A DNA stretch of 64,000 bases. Source: Mucilaginibacter sp. CSA2-8R (lineage in GTDB: Bacteria > Bacteroidota > Bacteroidia > Sphingobacteriales > Sphingobacteriaceae). Where the stretch lies: positions 2,728,001 through 2,792,000 of the forward strand of contig NZ_CP152389.1 of assembly GCF_038806765.1 (NCBI RefSeq), read 5' to 3'. Shown piece by piece: positions 35,995 to 45,689 of the stretch. The notes beneath the pieces were generated by a model. That model had not been told where the DNA came from. It searched no databases and saw nothing but the letters and a program-made list of their open reading frames with translations. Position 1 is the stretch's first letter; each line of letters begins with the position of its first letter. The translations under genes and the position numbers were made by a program.

Positions 35995-37608
35995 ATGAAG
36001 TTTATTCACGTGTTGTTTTTATTGGTGGTTTTAAGCCCTGCAGCCTTTGCATTTCCAAAAAACGTGGATATGTTAGAAAAGCTCAAGGCCGAAATCAATA
36101 AAAAAAGCACTTACGATCAGCAAAAAGAGGTGACTATCCGCCAACTTAAAACAGCTTTAAAGTCGGTACCGGCCAACAACAAGGCAGCACAATTTGACTG
36201 GTGTAATCGTATATACAGCGAATACAAGTCATACCAATATGATTCGGCTTTTGTGTATGTAAACCGCATGCAGGCGCTAAGTGAGCAGTTGAAGGATAAG
36301 GGCAAAATGTACAGCAGTAAAATTAAAACTGCATTCATCCTGTTATCGTCGGGCATGTTTAAAGAAACCTTCGATAACTTAGCCGGCATCGATATCCGCT
36401 ATTTATCAGACAGCGCCAAGCAGGAATACTACCTGATTATGATGCGTGGCAATTATGATTTAGCCAATTACGACAACGACAACCATTACTCCCCGGCTTA
36501 CAATGCGTTAGGTAACAAATATATTGATCTGGCCATTACGGCCAGTCAGCCCAATTCGTTCGACCGCTTGTACCTCGAAGGTTATAAAAACCTCAAAAAA
36601 AACAATAACACTCAGGCCGAGGCTATATTTAACCGATTGCTTAAAGGCAAGCTTAACCGCCACCAGTACGCCATCGTTGCCTCTACCTTAAGTAAACTTT
36701 ACATGGGTTCCCCGTCGCAAAAGCAGAAGGGTATCAATCTGCTCATTGACGCTGTTATAGCCGATATTCAATCATCTACTAAAGAAACAGTTGCGTTGTT
36801 ATGGCTTGCCGAAAACCTTTATAAAGATGGCGATGCCAAAAACGCCTACGAGCTGATACAGCAAGCCATGGCCGATGCCGAATTTTATGGCGCCCGTCAA
36901 CGCCAGTTCCAAATCAGTACCTTATTGCCCATTGTTGCGGCACAACAGCTAACATACTCTGAAAAAGAACGCACCCGTTTGCTCACTTACTTTGTATTTC
37001 TTACTGCCTTAGCGGTGGTAATTGTGGTGTTTACCGTATTGTTATTTAAACAATTAAAGAAAGTACAAGCCAAAGAAAAAATTATTGAGGACAAGAACAT
37101 TGAACTGGAAGCTATTAACACAAAGTTGCAGGAGGATACCCGTATTAAAGAAGATTACATTGGTTACTTTTTCAATGTAATTTCGGGTTACATATCCAAG
37201 TTAGAAAAACTAAAGCATTCTATTGACACCAAGCTATCCATTAAAAAATACGAAGATATTCAAATCACGATTAACAATATCAACATCAAGAAAGAACGCG
37301 AAACTTTGTTCTACACATTCGACCACGTGTTCCTGAAAATATTCCCGAATTTTATTACGTCTTTTAACGCATTGTTTAACGAGAAAGACCAAATATGGCC
37401 GAAAGAGCACGAGGTATTAACCACCGACCTGCGCATTTTTGCACTGATGCGTTTAGGCATTACCGATGTACAGGCCATAGCCAACATATTGGAATATTCC
37501 GAAAAAACTATCTATGTATATAAAATGCGCCTCAAAGCCAAGGCCCTGATTCATGGCGATGACTTTGATGCGCGTATTATGGCTATTAAGGCTGTTGACG
37601 TGCCTTAG
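35995..37608 (+). CDS. SusR-like TPR/DUF6377 membrane transcriptional regulator
   Basis: A 537-residue protein with signal peptide (MKFIHVLFLLVVLSPAAFA), a periplasmic helical repeat region (about 25-325), one transmembrane segment (about 330-350), a coiled coil (KKVQAKEKIIEDKNIELEAI), and a cytoplasmic DUF6377-like domain ending in a LuxR-type helix-turn-helix (ITDVQAIANILEYSEKTIYV, about 485-505). I recall that SusR of Bacteroides has this arrangement, in which the periplasmic part senses maltose and the HTH activates sus genes. It lies at the end of the sus-like locus, so it probably controls it. The ATG at 35995 gives the signal peptide; an upstream start at 35938 is unlikely. It converges with the GH27 gene. 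Confidence 0.82.
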   Translation: MKFIHVLFLLVVLSPAAFAFPKNVDMLEKLKAEINKKSTYDQQKEVTIRQLKTALKSVPANNKAAQFDWCNRIYSEYKSYQYDSAFVYVNRMQALSEQLKDKGKMYSSKIKTAFILLSSGMFKETFDNLAGIDIRYLSDSAKQEYYLIMMRGNYDLANYDNDNHYSPAYNALGNKYIDLAITASQPNSFDRLYLEGYKNLKKNNNTQAEAIFNRLLKGKLNRHQYAIVASTLSKLYMGSPSQKQKGINLLIDAVIADIQSSTKETVALLWLAENLYKDGDAKNAYELIQQAMADAEFYGARQRQFQISTLLPIVAAQQLTYSEKERTRLLTYFVFLTALAVVIVVFTVLLFKQLKKVQAKEKIIEDKNIELEAINTKLQEDTRIKEDYIGYFFNVISGYISKLEKLKHSIDTKLSIKKYEDIQITINNINIKKERETLFYTFDHVFLKIFPNFITSFNALFNEKDQIWPKEHEVLTTDLRIFALMRLGITDVQAIANILEYSEKTIYVYKMRLKAKALIHGDDFDARIMAIKAVDVP

Positions 37609-37626
37609 GTTTACATATTGATCGTT

Positions 37627-39486
37627 TTACTTAGCCTTTGTAATTTTATACAATCCCGCACCATGGCGATTAATCATTGGTGCGAACTCGCCTGTAAAAT
37701 TACCCACTACCTTGCCGGTCCATAAATCGGTGATGGTACAAGGTGATGTCAGACTTAAGCTCTTTAAATCTACTTTAATTTTTGCTTTCGCAGCCGGTTC
37801 CGGACCTGATGGGTTTTGGGTAAACACCATAGCTTGAATAGAAGCGCCGGTATTTTGATCGACCGCGGCTTTGTCTAAGCCAACCAACGCTTTAAAGTGG
37901 GTATAGCCTTCGGGTAAATCAAACTCGACCATACCATTAGCGTGCATGCCTATGCCTTTGCTATAGGTTTTATTATTTACAATCAAGCTACCGCCAGATA
38001 CGGACTGGTTTAATCTTACACTCCCCCATCCGGATTTGGCTTGCAGCCATTTCAACTGCGTTAGTTGCAACGTGTCCTTATCATTATAAACAACCGGGTT
38101 TATCCAATCAGTGTGGTCCCAGTCAATGCCATCGCTGCTGTTATCAGCTACGAGGTACAGTTTTTTAGCACCTTTTAAGTCAACGTCAATTATCTCACTT
38201 TGCGCAGGTGTTTGCCGGTTGATAACATGGCTTTTCCAAATCGCTTTAGCCGGATCGGCCAATTGTTTATCGGTCTTGTTAAAAACAGCCAGATATTTGG
38301 CGCCGGTTCCGGGTTCGTCGGCTGTCCAGGCGGCCTGATCTGGGTGGTTGAACAGCGGACGGTTGTTGGTGCTATTTTTAAGCACAGCCAGCATGCCTTT
38401 GTTGGTCAGCAATGAGTCGGTAAAGGCGTCGTTATCGGGCAAGTTACCGCCGAACATCATCGGCGATTTAAAAATACCCCATAACGTCATCATCGTGTAT
38501 TGCTCGTCGCGGGTAAAGCGCGTCATGCGCGGTGCACCTCGCTCGGCTCTGATGCCGATATGGCCCATCGGCAACATATCGCCGTCAGGGTAGGCGCCAT
38601 AGGCACGCCATTTATTCCAACGGTCAAACACCTCAAAATGCTCTTTCAGCTGTTCCCAGCTATCCCAAAAATCGCCTACGGTACGCCACATATTGGCATT
38701 GGCCCTCACATGCGAAGCGTGCGCTAAAGGCGTTTCGCCTGGCGATGTGCTCAATACAATTTTGCGGCCGGTGCGGTTTATTGCTTTGCGGATCATGTCT
38801 ACCTCGCCTTCAAAATAAATGGGCGACGATAAATCGTCAATCTTTACAAAGTCCAGCCCCCAAGAGGCGTAAAGTTCAAATATGGAATTGTAATATTCCT
38901 GGGCGCCGGGTTTGCCGGGCACTATGGTGTACATGTCGCGCAGCCATTTACATTGGTCTTTTGTGCTGTAGATATCTTTAGCCGTTACATTAGTACCTTT
39001 AACTGGTAAACCGCGGTTAACCGCAATTACCGGAACGCCCCGCATAATGTGAATGCCAAACTTAAGACCTTTGGCGTGCAGATAATCAGCCAGTGGTTTA
39101 AAGCCCTTACCGCCAGCTGCCGACGGGAACCGGTTAACGGCCGGTGTAAAACGCCCGTACTCATCAATATTATACTGCGGATCGGTTTGGTTATAGCCGT
39201 TAGCCTTGTCATTACTTACAAACCAACGGATATCTACCACCACATAATTCCAACCCGACGATTTCAAATGCGCAGCCATATAATCGGCGTTGGCTTTTAC
39301 CTCATCTTCGGTAACGGTTGGGCCAAAGCAGTCCCAGCTGTTCCAACCCATGGGTGGCGTAGGTGCCCAGGCATGAAAATTGGTTTTAGTTATTGAATTA
39401 TCCTTTTTTTGCTGCTGTGCATTAGCTGTTAAACTTAAGGCAGCCGACAATAGCAACGGCGCAGCAAACTTTAAACTTCTCTTCAT
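37627..39486 (-). CDS. GH27-like alpha-galactosidase (or beta-L-arabinopyranosidase) with C-terminal NPCBM
   Basis: A 619-residue secreted enzyme with signal peptide 1-24. The barrel start PPMGWNSWDCFGP is the GH27 signature. The nucleophile is Asp217 in LDFVKIDDLSSP, and the likely acid is in RTVGDFWDSW. A beta domain follows, and the last 200 residues contain an NPCBM-like region (KTYSKGIGMHANGMVEFDLP). GH27 removes alpha-galactose or beta-L-arabinopyranose. A later part of the same operon encodes two GH43 enzymes, so an arabinose/galactose-bearing polymer is likely. The ATG at 39486 is preferred over one at 39519, which would overlap the upstream gene and break the signal peptide. Confidence 0.87.
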   Translation of the reverse strand: MKRSLKFAAPLLLSAALSLTANAQQQKKDNSITKTNFHAWAPTPPMGWNSWDCFGPTVTEDEVKANADYMAAHLKSSGWNYVVVDIRWFVSNDKANGYNQTDPQYNIDEYGRFTPAVNRFPSAAGGKGFKPLADYLHAKGLKFGIHIMRGVPVIAVNRGLPVKGTNVTAKDIYSTKDQCKWLRDMYTIVPGKPGAQEYYNSIFELYASWGLDFVKIDDLSSPIYFEGEVDMIRKAINRTGRKIVLSTSPGETPLAHASHVRANANMWRTVGDFWDSWEQLKEHFEVFDRWNKWRAYGAYPDGDMLPMGHIGIRAERGAPRMTRFTRDEQYTMMTLWGIFKSPMMFGGNLPDNDAFTDSLLTNKGMLAVLKNSTNNRPLFNHPDQAAWTADEPGTGAKYLAVFNKTDKQLADPAKAIWKSHVINRQTPAQSEIIDVDLKGAKKLYLVADNSSDGIDWDHTDWINPVVYNDKDTLQLTQLKWLQAKSGWGSVRLNQSVSGGSLIVNNKTYSKGIGMHANGMVEFDLPEGYTHFKALVGLDKAAVDQNTGASIQAMVFTQNPSGPEPAAKAKIKVDLKSLSLTSPCTITDLWTGKVVGNFTGEFAPMINRHGAGLYKITKAK

Positions 39487-39505
39487 ATAAATTGGCAACT
39501 CGTTT

Positions 39506-40477
39506 TTATCGATTGACACCTTCAGTAGTCATTACCACCCTTTTGATAGAACCATCCTTGTTATAATCCATTCTGTCGATGCAAACCGACCGGCTGTAAC
39601 TGCCTCCGTCGCGCTGTATGGCACCCGTATGGTAAAAAAAGTACCATTTGCCTTTAAACTCTACCATACCCTCGTGGTTGGTATTGCTATTGCCTGCCAC
39701 TTCGTTAAGCACACCTTTATATTTATAAGGGCCTTCAATTTTATCAGCCATAGCGTAGTCTATCGTTTCCGGAAAGCCCGAAGCATACGATAGATAGTAT
39801 TTGCCCTTGCGTTTGTGTATCCACGGTGCTTCTTCAAAGCGCATCCCTGCAAAGTCAATCTTTTTTACAGGGCGTTCAATCTCGGTCATGTTAGGTTTTA
39901 GCTTGGCGTAATAGCAAACGCCGTTACCCCAAAATAACCAGGCCTGCCCGTCGTCATCAATCATCACCGTCGGATCGATGCAGGTCCAGCTATGGGTAGA
40001 CGCAAAACAATCTTCGCGGGTAACCAAAGGTTTGCCGAGGGCATCTTTATAAGGGCCTTGTATCCTATCGGCCACAGCCACACCAATACCCGACCCATTG
40101 GTACTGACATACCAGTAATATTTGCCATTACGCTTAATAACTTGAGCCGCAAACGCGCCGCCACTTTTATCCCAGGCAAAATCGGCAATTTTTAAGGGTG
40201 TTGGGTACTCTGTCCAGTGCTTTAAATCGGTGGTTGAAAACAAGCACCAGTCCTTCATTTTGTAGTTGGTTTGCCCCCCGGCATAATCATGCCCGGTAAA
40301 CATCCAAAGCGTATCGCCCTCTACCAGTGGCGCCGGATCGGCCGTAAATTTGTGGGTGATGACAGGATTGCCCGACGAGGTAAAGTGATAGAGGGAATCA
40401 GCTGTTTTTTGTGCGTAAGCCTTACCTGCAAAGGCTAAACAAACTATCCCAATGGCAGTAAATATATTTTTAACCAT
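39506..40477 (-). CDS. GH43 family glycosidase, secreted
   Basis: A 323-residue five-bladed propeller enzyme with signal peptide MVKNIFTAIGIVCLAFAGKAYA. The three catalytic acids are visible: Asp in KFTADPAPLVEG, Asp in CIDPTVMIDDDG and Glu in RFEEAPWIHK. Activity is most likely alpha-L-arabinofuranosidase or beta-xylosidase, but subfamily specificity cannot be read. A further in-frame start at 40495 exists; I chose 40477 because an A/G-rich stretch (AAGAGAA) precedes it and it gives a clean signal. It lies between the other GH43 and GH27 genes with 25 and 19 base gaps, all on the minus strand. Confidence 0.88.
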   Translation of the reverse strand: MVKNIFTAIGIVCLAFAGKAYAQKTADSLYHFTSSGNPVITHKFTADPAPLVEGDTLWMFTGHDYAGGQTNYKMKDWCLFSTTDLKHWTEYPTPLKIADFAWDKSGGAFAAQVIKRNGKYYWYVSTNGSGIGVAVADRIQGPYKDALGKPLVTREDCFASTHSWTCIDPTVMIDDDGQAWLFWGNGVCYYAKLKPNMTEIERPVKKIDFAGMRFEEAPWIHKRKGKYYLSYASGFPETIDYAMADKIEGPYKYKGVLNEVAGNSNTNHEGMVEFKGKWYFFYHTGAIQRDGGSYSRSVCIDRMDYNKDGSIKRVVMTTEGVNR

Positions 40478-40502
40478 ATAAATTCTCTTAACCATTTAAT
40501 TA

Positions 40503-41855
40503 TTAATCAGATGCTTTTTTGCCAAGCAACTCGGCCGGAACACCACCCCATTGCTTATTTAGCCGTTCGGCTTCTTGCCGGGTAAGGCTAATTACGGTAC
40601 CATGCCTTGGGTTAAAGTTTTTAGTAAAAGATTCTGGTGTTTGGCTAAAGTTGAATAAATCGGCACTGCGCTGAAATTCATAGCGATGGTCGCGGTACAA
40701 GTCGTACATCAGAATGAACTCTTCGAGGTTATTTAACTTAAAAATACCAGACCCTTCTACCGACACTTTTTTGGCCGAATAAGCATCTACGTACTTAAAA
40801 TCTTCTATCCACGGCCCGTGCAGCGTTTTGCCAATGGCCTGCTGTATGCCGTTGGCAACCTCTTTGCCCTCTCCATTTTTGGTGTTGCCTTTGTAGAAGA
40901 AGTGGTATAACCCGTTTTTATAAATAATATCTCCATCAATAGCGCCGTATTTTGCTTTAAACAGCAGCTTAGGTTCTGCTTCAAACCCTGTAAAGTCTTG
41001 ATTAGCGTAGGCGCAGTAAAAGTCGAGTGCAGGGTTGTCTTTCTGTCTAACCGTAAAATACACCATGTACTTGCCTGCCGCCGGATCATAAATAGTTTGC
41101 GGCGCCCAGACCCATTTTACATTTGGAAATTTTTGAGGATACGCTTTTTCGAGATTGATGATACCATGCGTCCAATGGATCAGATCGGTTGATTTTAGCA
41201 TAGTGATACCCGGATTGTAATCCCAGCCATCTTTAGTGGTATGCATATCGGTGGCAACAAGGTAAAACGTCTTTTCGTCTTCGCCACGTAAAATATGAGG
41301 GTCGCGGATACCTCCGGTAGCCGAGATTTCGCTCGACGCAACAACAGGCTGGTTATTGTTGAGGGCACTCCAGTGTACGGCATCTGCACTGGCGCCGAAG
41401 CGTAGCTGCTCTTGCTGCTCGCCCGGACCCGAGCCTTCAAAGTAAGTAAACAAGTAGCCATCATAGTGTTGCTCCTGGTGAGCAACAATAACTTTAAATG
41501 TTTTGCTCCGCTTTTCGGTACCTGATTGCACCGTAGCTGATAGCAACACATTGATTTTAGCGCCGCTACGCGGTGAAAGTTTAACTAACCGGCCCTTGTT
41601 ATCTATATATTTTGGATTCGCCGATTTCCAGGTAATAAGGCTTCCACTTTTGCCAACCGAATCCAGCGGTAAATCCCAGTGTAAGTTTTGTGTATAGCCA
41701 GCCGGTATAGTTATACCCCTAACATCAGCCTCTACCTTTTGCCGATTAGTTTTGGAGAGCGATTGCGCTTGCACCATTACATTGCTTGAGGCTAACAGTA
41801 TACTCGTAGCAATAAAAAGAAAACCTTTATTCACTTTTAAGCGCTTACCGTTCAT
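40503..41855 (-). CDS. GH43-like protein with N-terminal Ig-like domain, secreted
   Basis: A 450-residue secreted protein with signal peptide (about 1-30, ending NVMVQAQ). An Ig-like domain of the atrophied bacterial type (ITWKSANPKYIDNKGRLVKL) spans about 35-125. A propeller from about 130 carries GGIRDPHILRG, APQTIYDPAAGKY and VEGSGIFKLN, which fit the three GH43 acids. It is the first gene of a three-gene run with GH43 and GH27 enzymes. The likely activity is on arabinose-containing side chains, but no substrate can be assigned. Confidence 0.85.
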   Translation of the reverse strand: MNGKRLKVNKGFLFIATSILLASSNVMVQAQSLSKTNRQKVEADVRGITIPAGYTQNLHWDLPLDSVGKSGSLITWKSANPKYIDNKGRLVKLSPRSGAKINVLLSATVQSGTEKRSKTFKVIVAHQEQHYDGYLFTYFEGSGPGEQQEQLRFGASADAVHWSALNNNQPVVASSEISATGGIRDPHILRGEDEKTFYLVATDMHTTKDGWDYNPGITMLKSTDLIHWTHGIINLEKAYPQKFPNVKWVWAPQTIYDPAAGKYMVYFTVRQKDNPALDFYCAYANQDFTGFEAEPKLLFKAKYGAIDGDIIYKNGLYHFFYKGNTKNGEGKEVANGIQQAIGKTLHGPWIEDFKYVDAYSAKKVSVEGSGIFKLNNLEEFILMYDLYRDHRYEFQRSADLFNFSQTPESFTKNFNPRHGTVISLTRQEAERLNKQWGGVPAELLGKKASD

Positions 41856-42368
41856 AATTTATTCTTACTTGCTTTAATTTGTGGGCGTGTGTAAGGTATA
41901 TCAAGACATCTTTAAAAGATCCGTAATACATCATTTACACTATAATTTTGACACGGGCACAGCCCTTTTAGGTTCACAAAATGTATTAAAACAACCGCTA
42001 AATTTGTAGCAATTATCCAAGCCATTATTTAATGTCAATTGTACACTTAATATTTTACAATTCCATGCAGATGAAGGATGTTGTCATAAGTTGAACACAT
42101 CTCTTATACAAAAAGGCAATATTGTATCATACCGATTTTGTGAGGTTGGGCTTCTTTAATTTGGTAAGTGCTCAAAAACTATAGACGTCTTTTGATAAGC
42201 CTGACCATTTAAGTGTATCGAAAACGAACGCATTTGTTCAATACCGAACGTTAAAGCTAATGTACCTGACTGATTATATGGATATTATAAAATGGCTTGA
42301 AATGTGAAACCCTATTTGCAGGATTGCAAAAGTAATTTTTCGATCCTCCACCTAATTTCGCTCGCATC
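41856..42368. other. Divergent intergenic region with half-site array
   Basis: 513 bases between the GH43 operon and the first FtsX-like permease gene. Most is AT-rich and without clear repeats. The striking part is 42215-42249, where GNAC/GTTC half-sites recur every 10-11 bases (listed separately). I see no clear -33/-7 pair; TAATTTCG close to 42354 is one base off the -7 consensus. Confidence 0.4.
42215..42249. promoter_or_regulatory. Helically phased half-site array upstream of permease 1
   Basis: GTAT at 42215, GAAC at 42226, GTTC at 42236 and GAAC at 42246 are spaced 11, 10 and 10 bases, so they face the same side of the helix. GAAC-N6-GTTC and GTTC-N6-GAAC are inverted pairs. A similar array lies upstream of permease 2. 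It lies about 120 bases before the start. Binding protein unknown. Confidence 0.5.
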
Positions 42369-44753
42369 ATGATAACTAAGCTGGACCTGAAAATTGCAGT
42401 TCGTACCTTTTTTAAAGATAAGTGGTACAACTTTTTAAACTTAACCGGTTTGGCGCTTGGTTTGGCGGCTTTTGTATTAGTAATGCTTTATGTTGACCAC
42501 GAGCAAAGCTACGACCAATGGAACCCAAACATCAACCGGATATTTTTAGTAGAGCGTGAAATACCTACCGGCCCATCACCTTACACACCAGGCAAATTAG
42601 CAGCGCTAATTAAAAGTCAGTGCCCTGAGGTGCAAGAAACCGGGCGCACTAATACCGCCTTGTTCAAACTTCCTTTTTTTACTTCCAAAGGCCGTTTTCT
42701 TATCAAACAATGGGTAGGTGCCGATTATTCGGTTGCTACTATTTTGGGTATTAAACCCAGGGGCTTCCATTTAAATCTGCAAAGCACAACGCCCACCATA
42801 CTCTTGTCACAAAAAACGGCGGATGTTCTGTTCCCGGGCGATAGCTTGTTGCAGAACAAATCGGTAAACATGATGGCGAGAAACGGTATGCCGATGCCCG
42901 TGGCCGGCATAGCCGAAACGGCACCAGGCAACACTAATTTAGTTTTTGATTGTATTGGCTTTGCGCCTGATATTACCTCTGGCAAAGACCAAAGCTATGC
43001 TAATCAAATTTATCAAACTTACGTTTTAGTAAAGCCTCATACTGATATAAAGCGGCTTGCCAAAAAAATAGACCGGCTTTACAAACAGGCCGCCCTGAGC
43101 GATACCAGCCAGGTGGCGCGCGCGACCGTTAGCAAGCCGGGCGAAATAGCTATTTATCTTGACCCGCTCAAAAACCTGCACCTCAAACCACATTATGGCT
43201 CTCTAAACAGCTATCATCTGGTAAACGGACTGTTGATACTGGCTTTAGTGGTATTGGTGGTAACCGGCATCAACTTCACCAACTTTTACCTGGCCAAAGC
43301 CAATCAGCGCGCTAAAGAAGTAGGTATAAAAAAGATGAACGGTATGGTTAAAAGACAAATTGCCACTCAATTTTTACTGGAGATTTTAGTGCAATGCATC
43401 TTTGCCATGGTAGTGGCGCTTGCACTTGTTGCGTTAGGTCTGCCTTACTTTAACCGACTGTTGCAAGTAAACTTACTTTTTTCCGGCATCAATGTTCCAA
43501 TTATTACCCAAGTAGGTGCTACTATGGTATTACTTACACTGCTTGCCGGCCTTTATCCGGCAATGGTGATAGCGGGCTTTAACCCGGCTGATGTTTTACG
43601 ACGGGATCAACTTTTAAAAAGCGGAAAGCTGTCGTGGGTTCGAAATGCCATTAATGTGCTGCAGTTTGCATGCGCTATTATTTTTGTAATTATTTTATTT
43701 ATAGTAAACCGCCAGGTTACCTATATGAAAACCCAAGATGTTGGTTTTTCGGCCAGGCAGGTAATTTACATCGACAATTTAGGCCTGTATAACACGCCTG
43801 CAAAATTTAAGGCGGTTCGCGACCGTGTTAAATCTTTGCCGGGTGTACAGCATGTAACTGTAGCATCTAATTTGCCCGGCGGTTTCCTGCCTGCTACTTA
43901 CGAGTTTTCGGCCCGGCAAAATACAGCAGCTTTAAATATTGTGGGCGTAGATTACGACTACTTTGAAACCCTCAGCATACCGCCTCAAAAAGGAAGAATT
44001 TTCTCTGGTGCTTTTGAGGCAGATAGTGCGGGCATCGTCATTAATCAAGCGGCCGTGAGCGCCATGAATTTGAAACAGCCTATTGGCGAAACCATTGAAG
44101 GCTGCGGTGGCAGGTACCGGGTTATTGGCGTTATTGGAAACGTGAAGTCTAACGGCTTTGAACAAAATGTACAACCTACTGTGTATGTGCTTAACGACCA
44201 TTGTGGTTTATCAAAAACCCAAATCATGATTAATGCTGAGGCTAATGCAATCCCGCAACTGCTTAATACATTGAACCGCGACTGGAGCAACATTAATAAG
44301 CTTGATGGAGACAACTTTAATTATCACTTTTTGGATGAGCTGTACGGGCAGTTGTTTGTAAAACAGGAACAATTGCAGACGTTGTTGTTCTGGTTTTCTG
44401 CCTTGGCTATTGGTATAGCATCACTTGGCTTTTTTGCCTCTGCTGCGTATGCACTACGGTTGAGACTTAAAGAAACAGCCATCCGTAAAATATTTGGCGC
44501 CGGCCGGGAGCAATTGTTGCTTACTTTAAGCAAGCCTTTTTTTTATTTAATGGCACTGGCAAATCTGCTAGCCTGGCCATTAGCCATGCTGCTGGCTCAT
44601 CATTGGTTAGCTACTTTTGCTTACCGTGTTCACATATCGTGGGTTCCGTTTGCTATGGCAACGGGACTTTCTGCGTTTATTGTAACCATCACCGTTTGCT
44701 TGCAGGTTTTGCAAATCATAAATTTCAATCCGGCAGTGAAATTAAAAGAGTGA
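42369..44753 (+). CDS. FtsX-like ABC transporter permease, paralogue 1
   Basis: A 794-residue inner membrane protein of the MacB/FtsX permease family. It has a start transmembrane segment (FLNLTGLALGLAAFVLVMLY), a MacB_PCD-like periplasmic domain, an FtsX core (about 280-410, with VTGINFTNFYLAKANQRAKE and the conserved GIKKMNG loop), a second periplasmic domain and a C-terminal FtsX core (ASLGFFASAAYALRLRLKET). Duplicated FtsX halves in one chain are common in Bacteroidota. Family members drive efflux or lipoprotein/peptide traffic; no ATPase gene is next to it. Two paralogues are at 49734 and 59148. A phased half-site array lies upstream. Confidence 0.88.
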   Translation: MITKLDLKIAVRTFFKDKWYNFLNLTGLALGLAAFVLVMLYVDHEQSYDQWNPNINRIFLVEREIPTGPSPYTPGKLAALIKSQCPEVQETGRTNTALFKLPFFTSKGRFLIKQWVGADYSVATILGIKPRGFHLNLQSTTPTILLSQKTADVLFPGDSLLQNKSVNMMARNGMPMPVAGIAETAPGNTNLVFDCIGFAPDITSGKDQSYANQIYQTYVLVKPHTDIKRLAKKIDRLYKQAALSDTSQVARATVSKPGEIAIYLDPLKNLHLKPHYGSLNSYHLVNGLLILALVVLVVTGINFTNFYLAKANQRAKEVGIKKMNGMVKRQIATQFLLEILVQCIFAMVVALALVALGLPYFNRLLQVNLLFSGINVPIITQVGATMVLLTLLAGLYPAMVIAGFNPADVLRRDQLLKSGKLSWVRNAINVLQFACAIIFVIILFIVNRQVTYMKTQDVGFSARQVIYIDNLGLYNTPAKFKAVRDRVKSLPGVQHVTVASNLPGGFLPATYEFSARQNTAALNIVGVDYDYFETLSIPPQKGRIFSGAFEADSAGIVINQAAVSAMNLKQPIGETIEGCGGRYRVIGVIGNVKSNGFEQNVQPTVYVLNDHCGLSKTQIMINAEANAIPQLLNTLNRDWSNINKLDGDNFNYHFLDELYGQLFVKQEQLQTLLFWFSALAIGIASLGFFASAAYALRLRLKETAIRKIFGAGREQLLLTLSKPFFYLMALANLLAWPLAMLLAHHWLATFAYRVHISWVPFAMATGLSAFIVTITVCLQVLQIINFNPAVKLKE

Positions 44754-45056
44754 AAATATTACTCGTTTACAGAAGACCAACTTTATAAATTATTTTAGTT
44801 CATTATCTTAATAAGAAATACGCGAATAGTATTATAAGCTGTAAAACGAGCAGTAACTTAACTATATTGCAATACATCCCCAATAAGATATTACTTAATA
44901 AAGTATCAATCAGACGATTAATAATGTTATAAAAACAAACTTACAATAAGCGATTAACGTAATAGCACTCAAAGTTGTCCTACACAAGCTTGCTCGAATA
45001 AGCATGAGTGTGAGAGTAACTTATAATTTAACAAACACACATTAACCCCTAATTTT
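44754..45056. other. AT-rich gap before the secreted-protein genes
   Basis: 303 bases with little structure. TATATTGC at 44863-44870 is a possible -7 variant (TAnnTTGC), about 185 bases before the next start. No terminator-like hairpin is clear after the permease gene. Confidence 0.3.
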
Positions 45057-45647
45057 ATGCCTAAACTTTACTTTGTTCTATTAATTTTTTTTGTAACCGG
45101 CTGGCAGGCTCATGCACAGCAAGGCAACTATTCTCTGCTTAATCGTGGCATACATCCCGGCACAGTTACTTTAACTGATGGTCAGTTGTTAAAAGGCTTT
45201 GTGATGTTTAAAGACAGAGAAGCCAATCAGAAAGAGTGCATTTTTTATACGGATTACAATGATCCGAGCAGCCAAAAGGTCTTTCAACCCAAAGAACTTA
45301 ACGGCTATACGATTGAAAACGACCAATACAAAAGCATACCATACAGCGGTAACATTGGTTTTGGTAAGCCAAGCCGCAGCTTTGTTTTTACCGTTAAACC
45401 CGGAACTATCGGAAGCTACGCTTATTGGTCGGGTATAGGTAACGAACAGCTATTGTGGCAAAAAGGAAATGATGAACCAATAAGCAACTCGTCTATGTTT
45501 TTTAGCTTCAAAAAAAACATGCTTAAGCTAATTGGCGATAACCCCGAAATGGCAGCAAAAGTAGACCGTAAAGAAAAAGGCTACACCATGATGAATACGG
45601 CGCAAATTATAGACGAATATAACACCTGGGCTGAATCTAAAAAATAA
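45057..45647 (+). CDS. Secreted protein of unknown function
   Basis: A 196-residue protein with signal peptide (MPKLYFVLLIFFVTGWQAHA). The mature part starts QQGNYSLLNRGIHPGTVTLTD and is soluble-looking with no motif I recognise. The segment VTLTDGQLLKGFVMFKDREA might be a small beta domain. It is the first of three same-strand genes for secreted proteins of unknown function; the next begins 42 bases later. I cannot assign a family. Confidence 0.75.
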   Translation: MPKLYFVLLIFFVTGWQAHAQQGNYSLLNRGIHPGTVTLTDGQLLKGFVMFKDREANQKECIFYTDYNDPSSQKVFQPKELNGYTIENDQYKSIPYSGNIGFGKPSRSFVFTVKPGTIGSYAYWSGIGNEQLLWQKGNDEPISNSSMFFSFKKNMLKLIGDNPEMAAKVDRKEKGYTMMNTAQIIDEYNTWAESKK

Positions 45648-45689
45648 GCGTCGCTGCTCTTCAAAATTCTTTTTAACTTAATTACTATA

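Noticed and set aside
39049..39396. 115-residue antisense ORF inside the GH27 gene
   Set aside because: Composition follows the opposite strand and no domain is visible.
42260..42368. Sigma-54 promoter before permease 1
   Set aside because: A TGGC at about 42290 has no TTGC at the right distance; the GG-N10-GC rule is not met.
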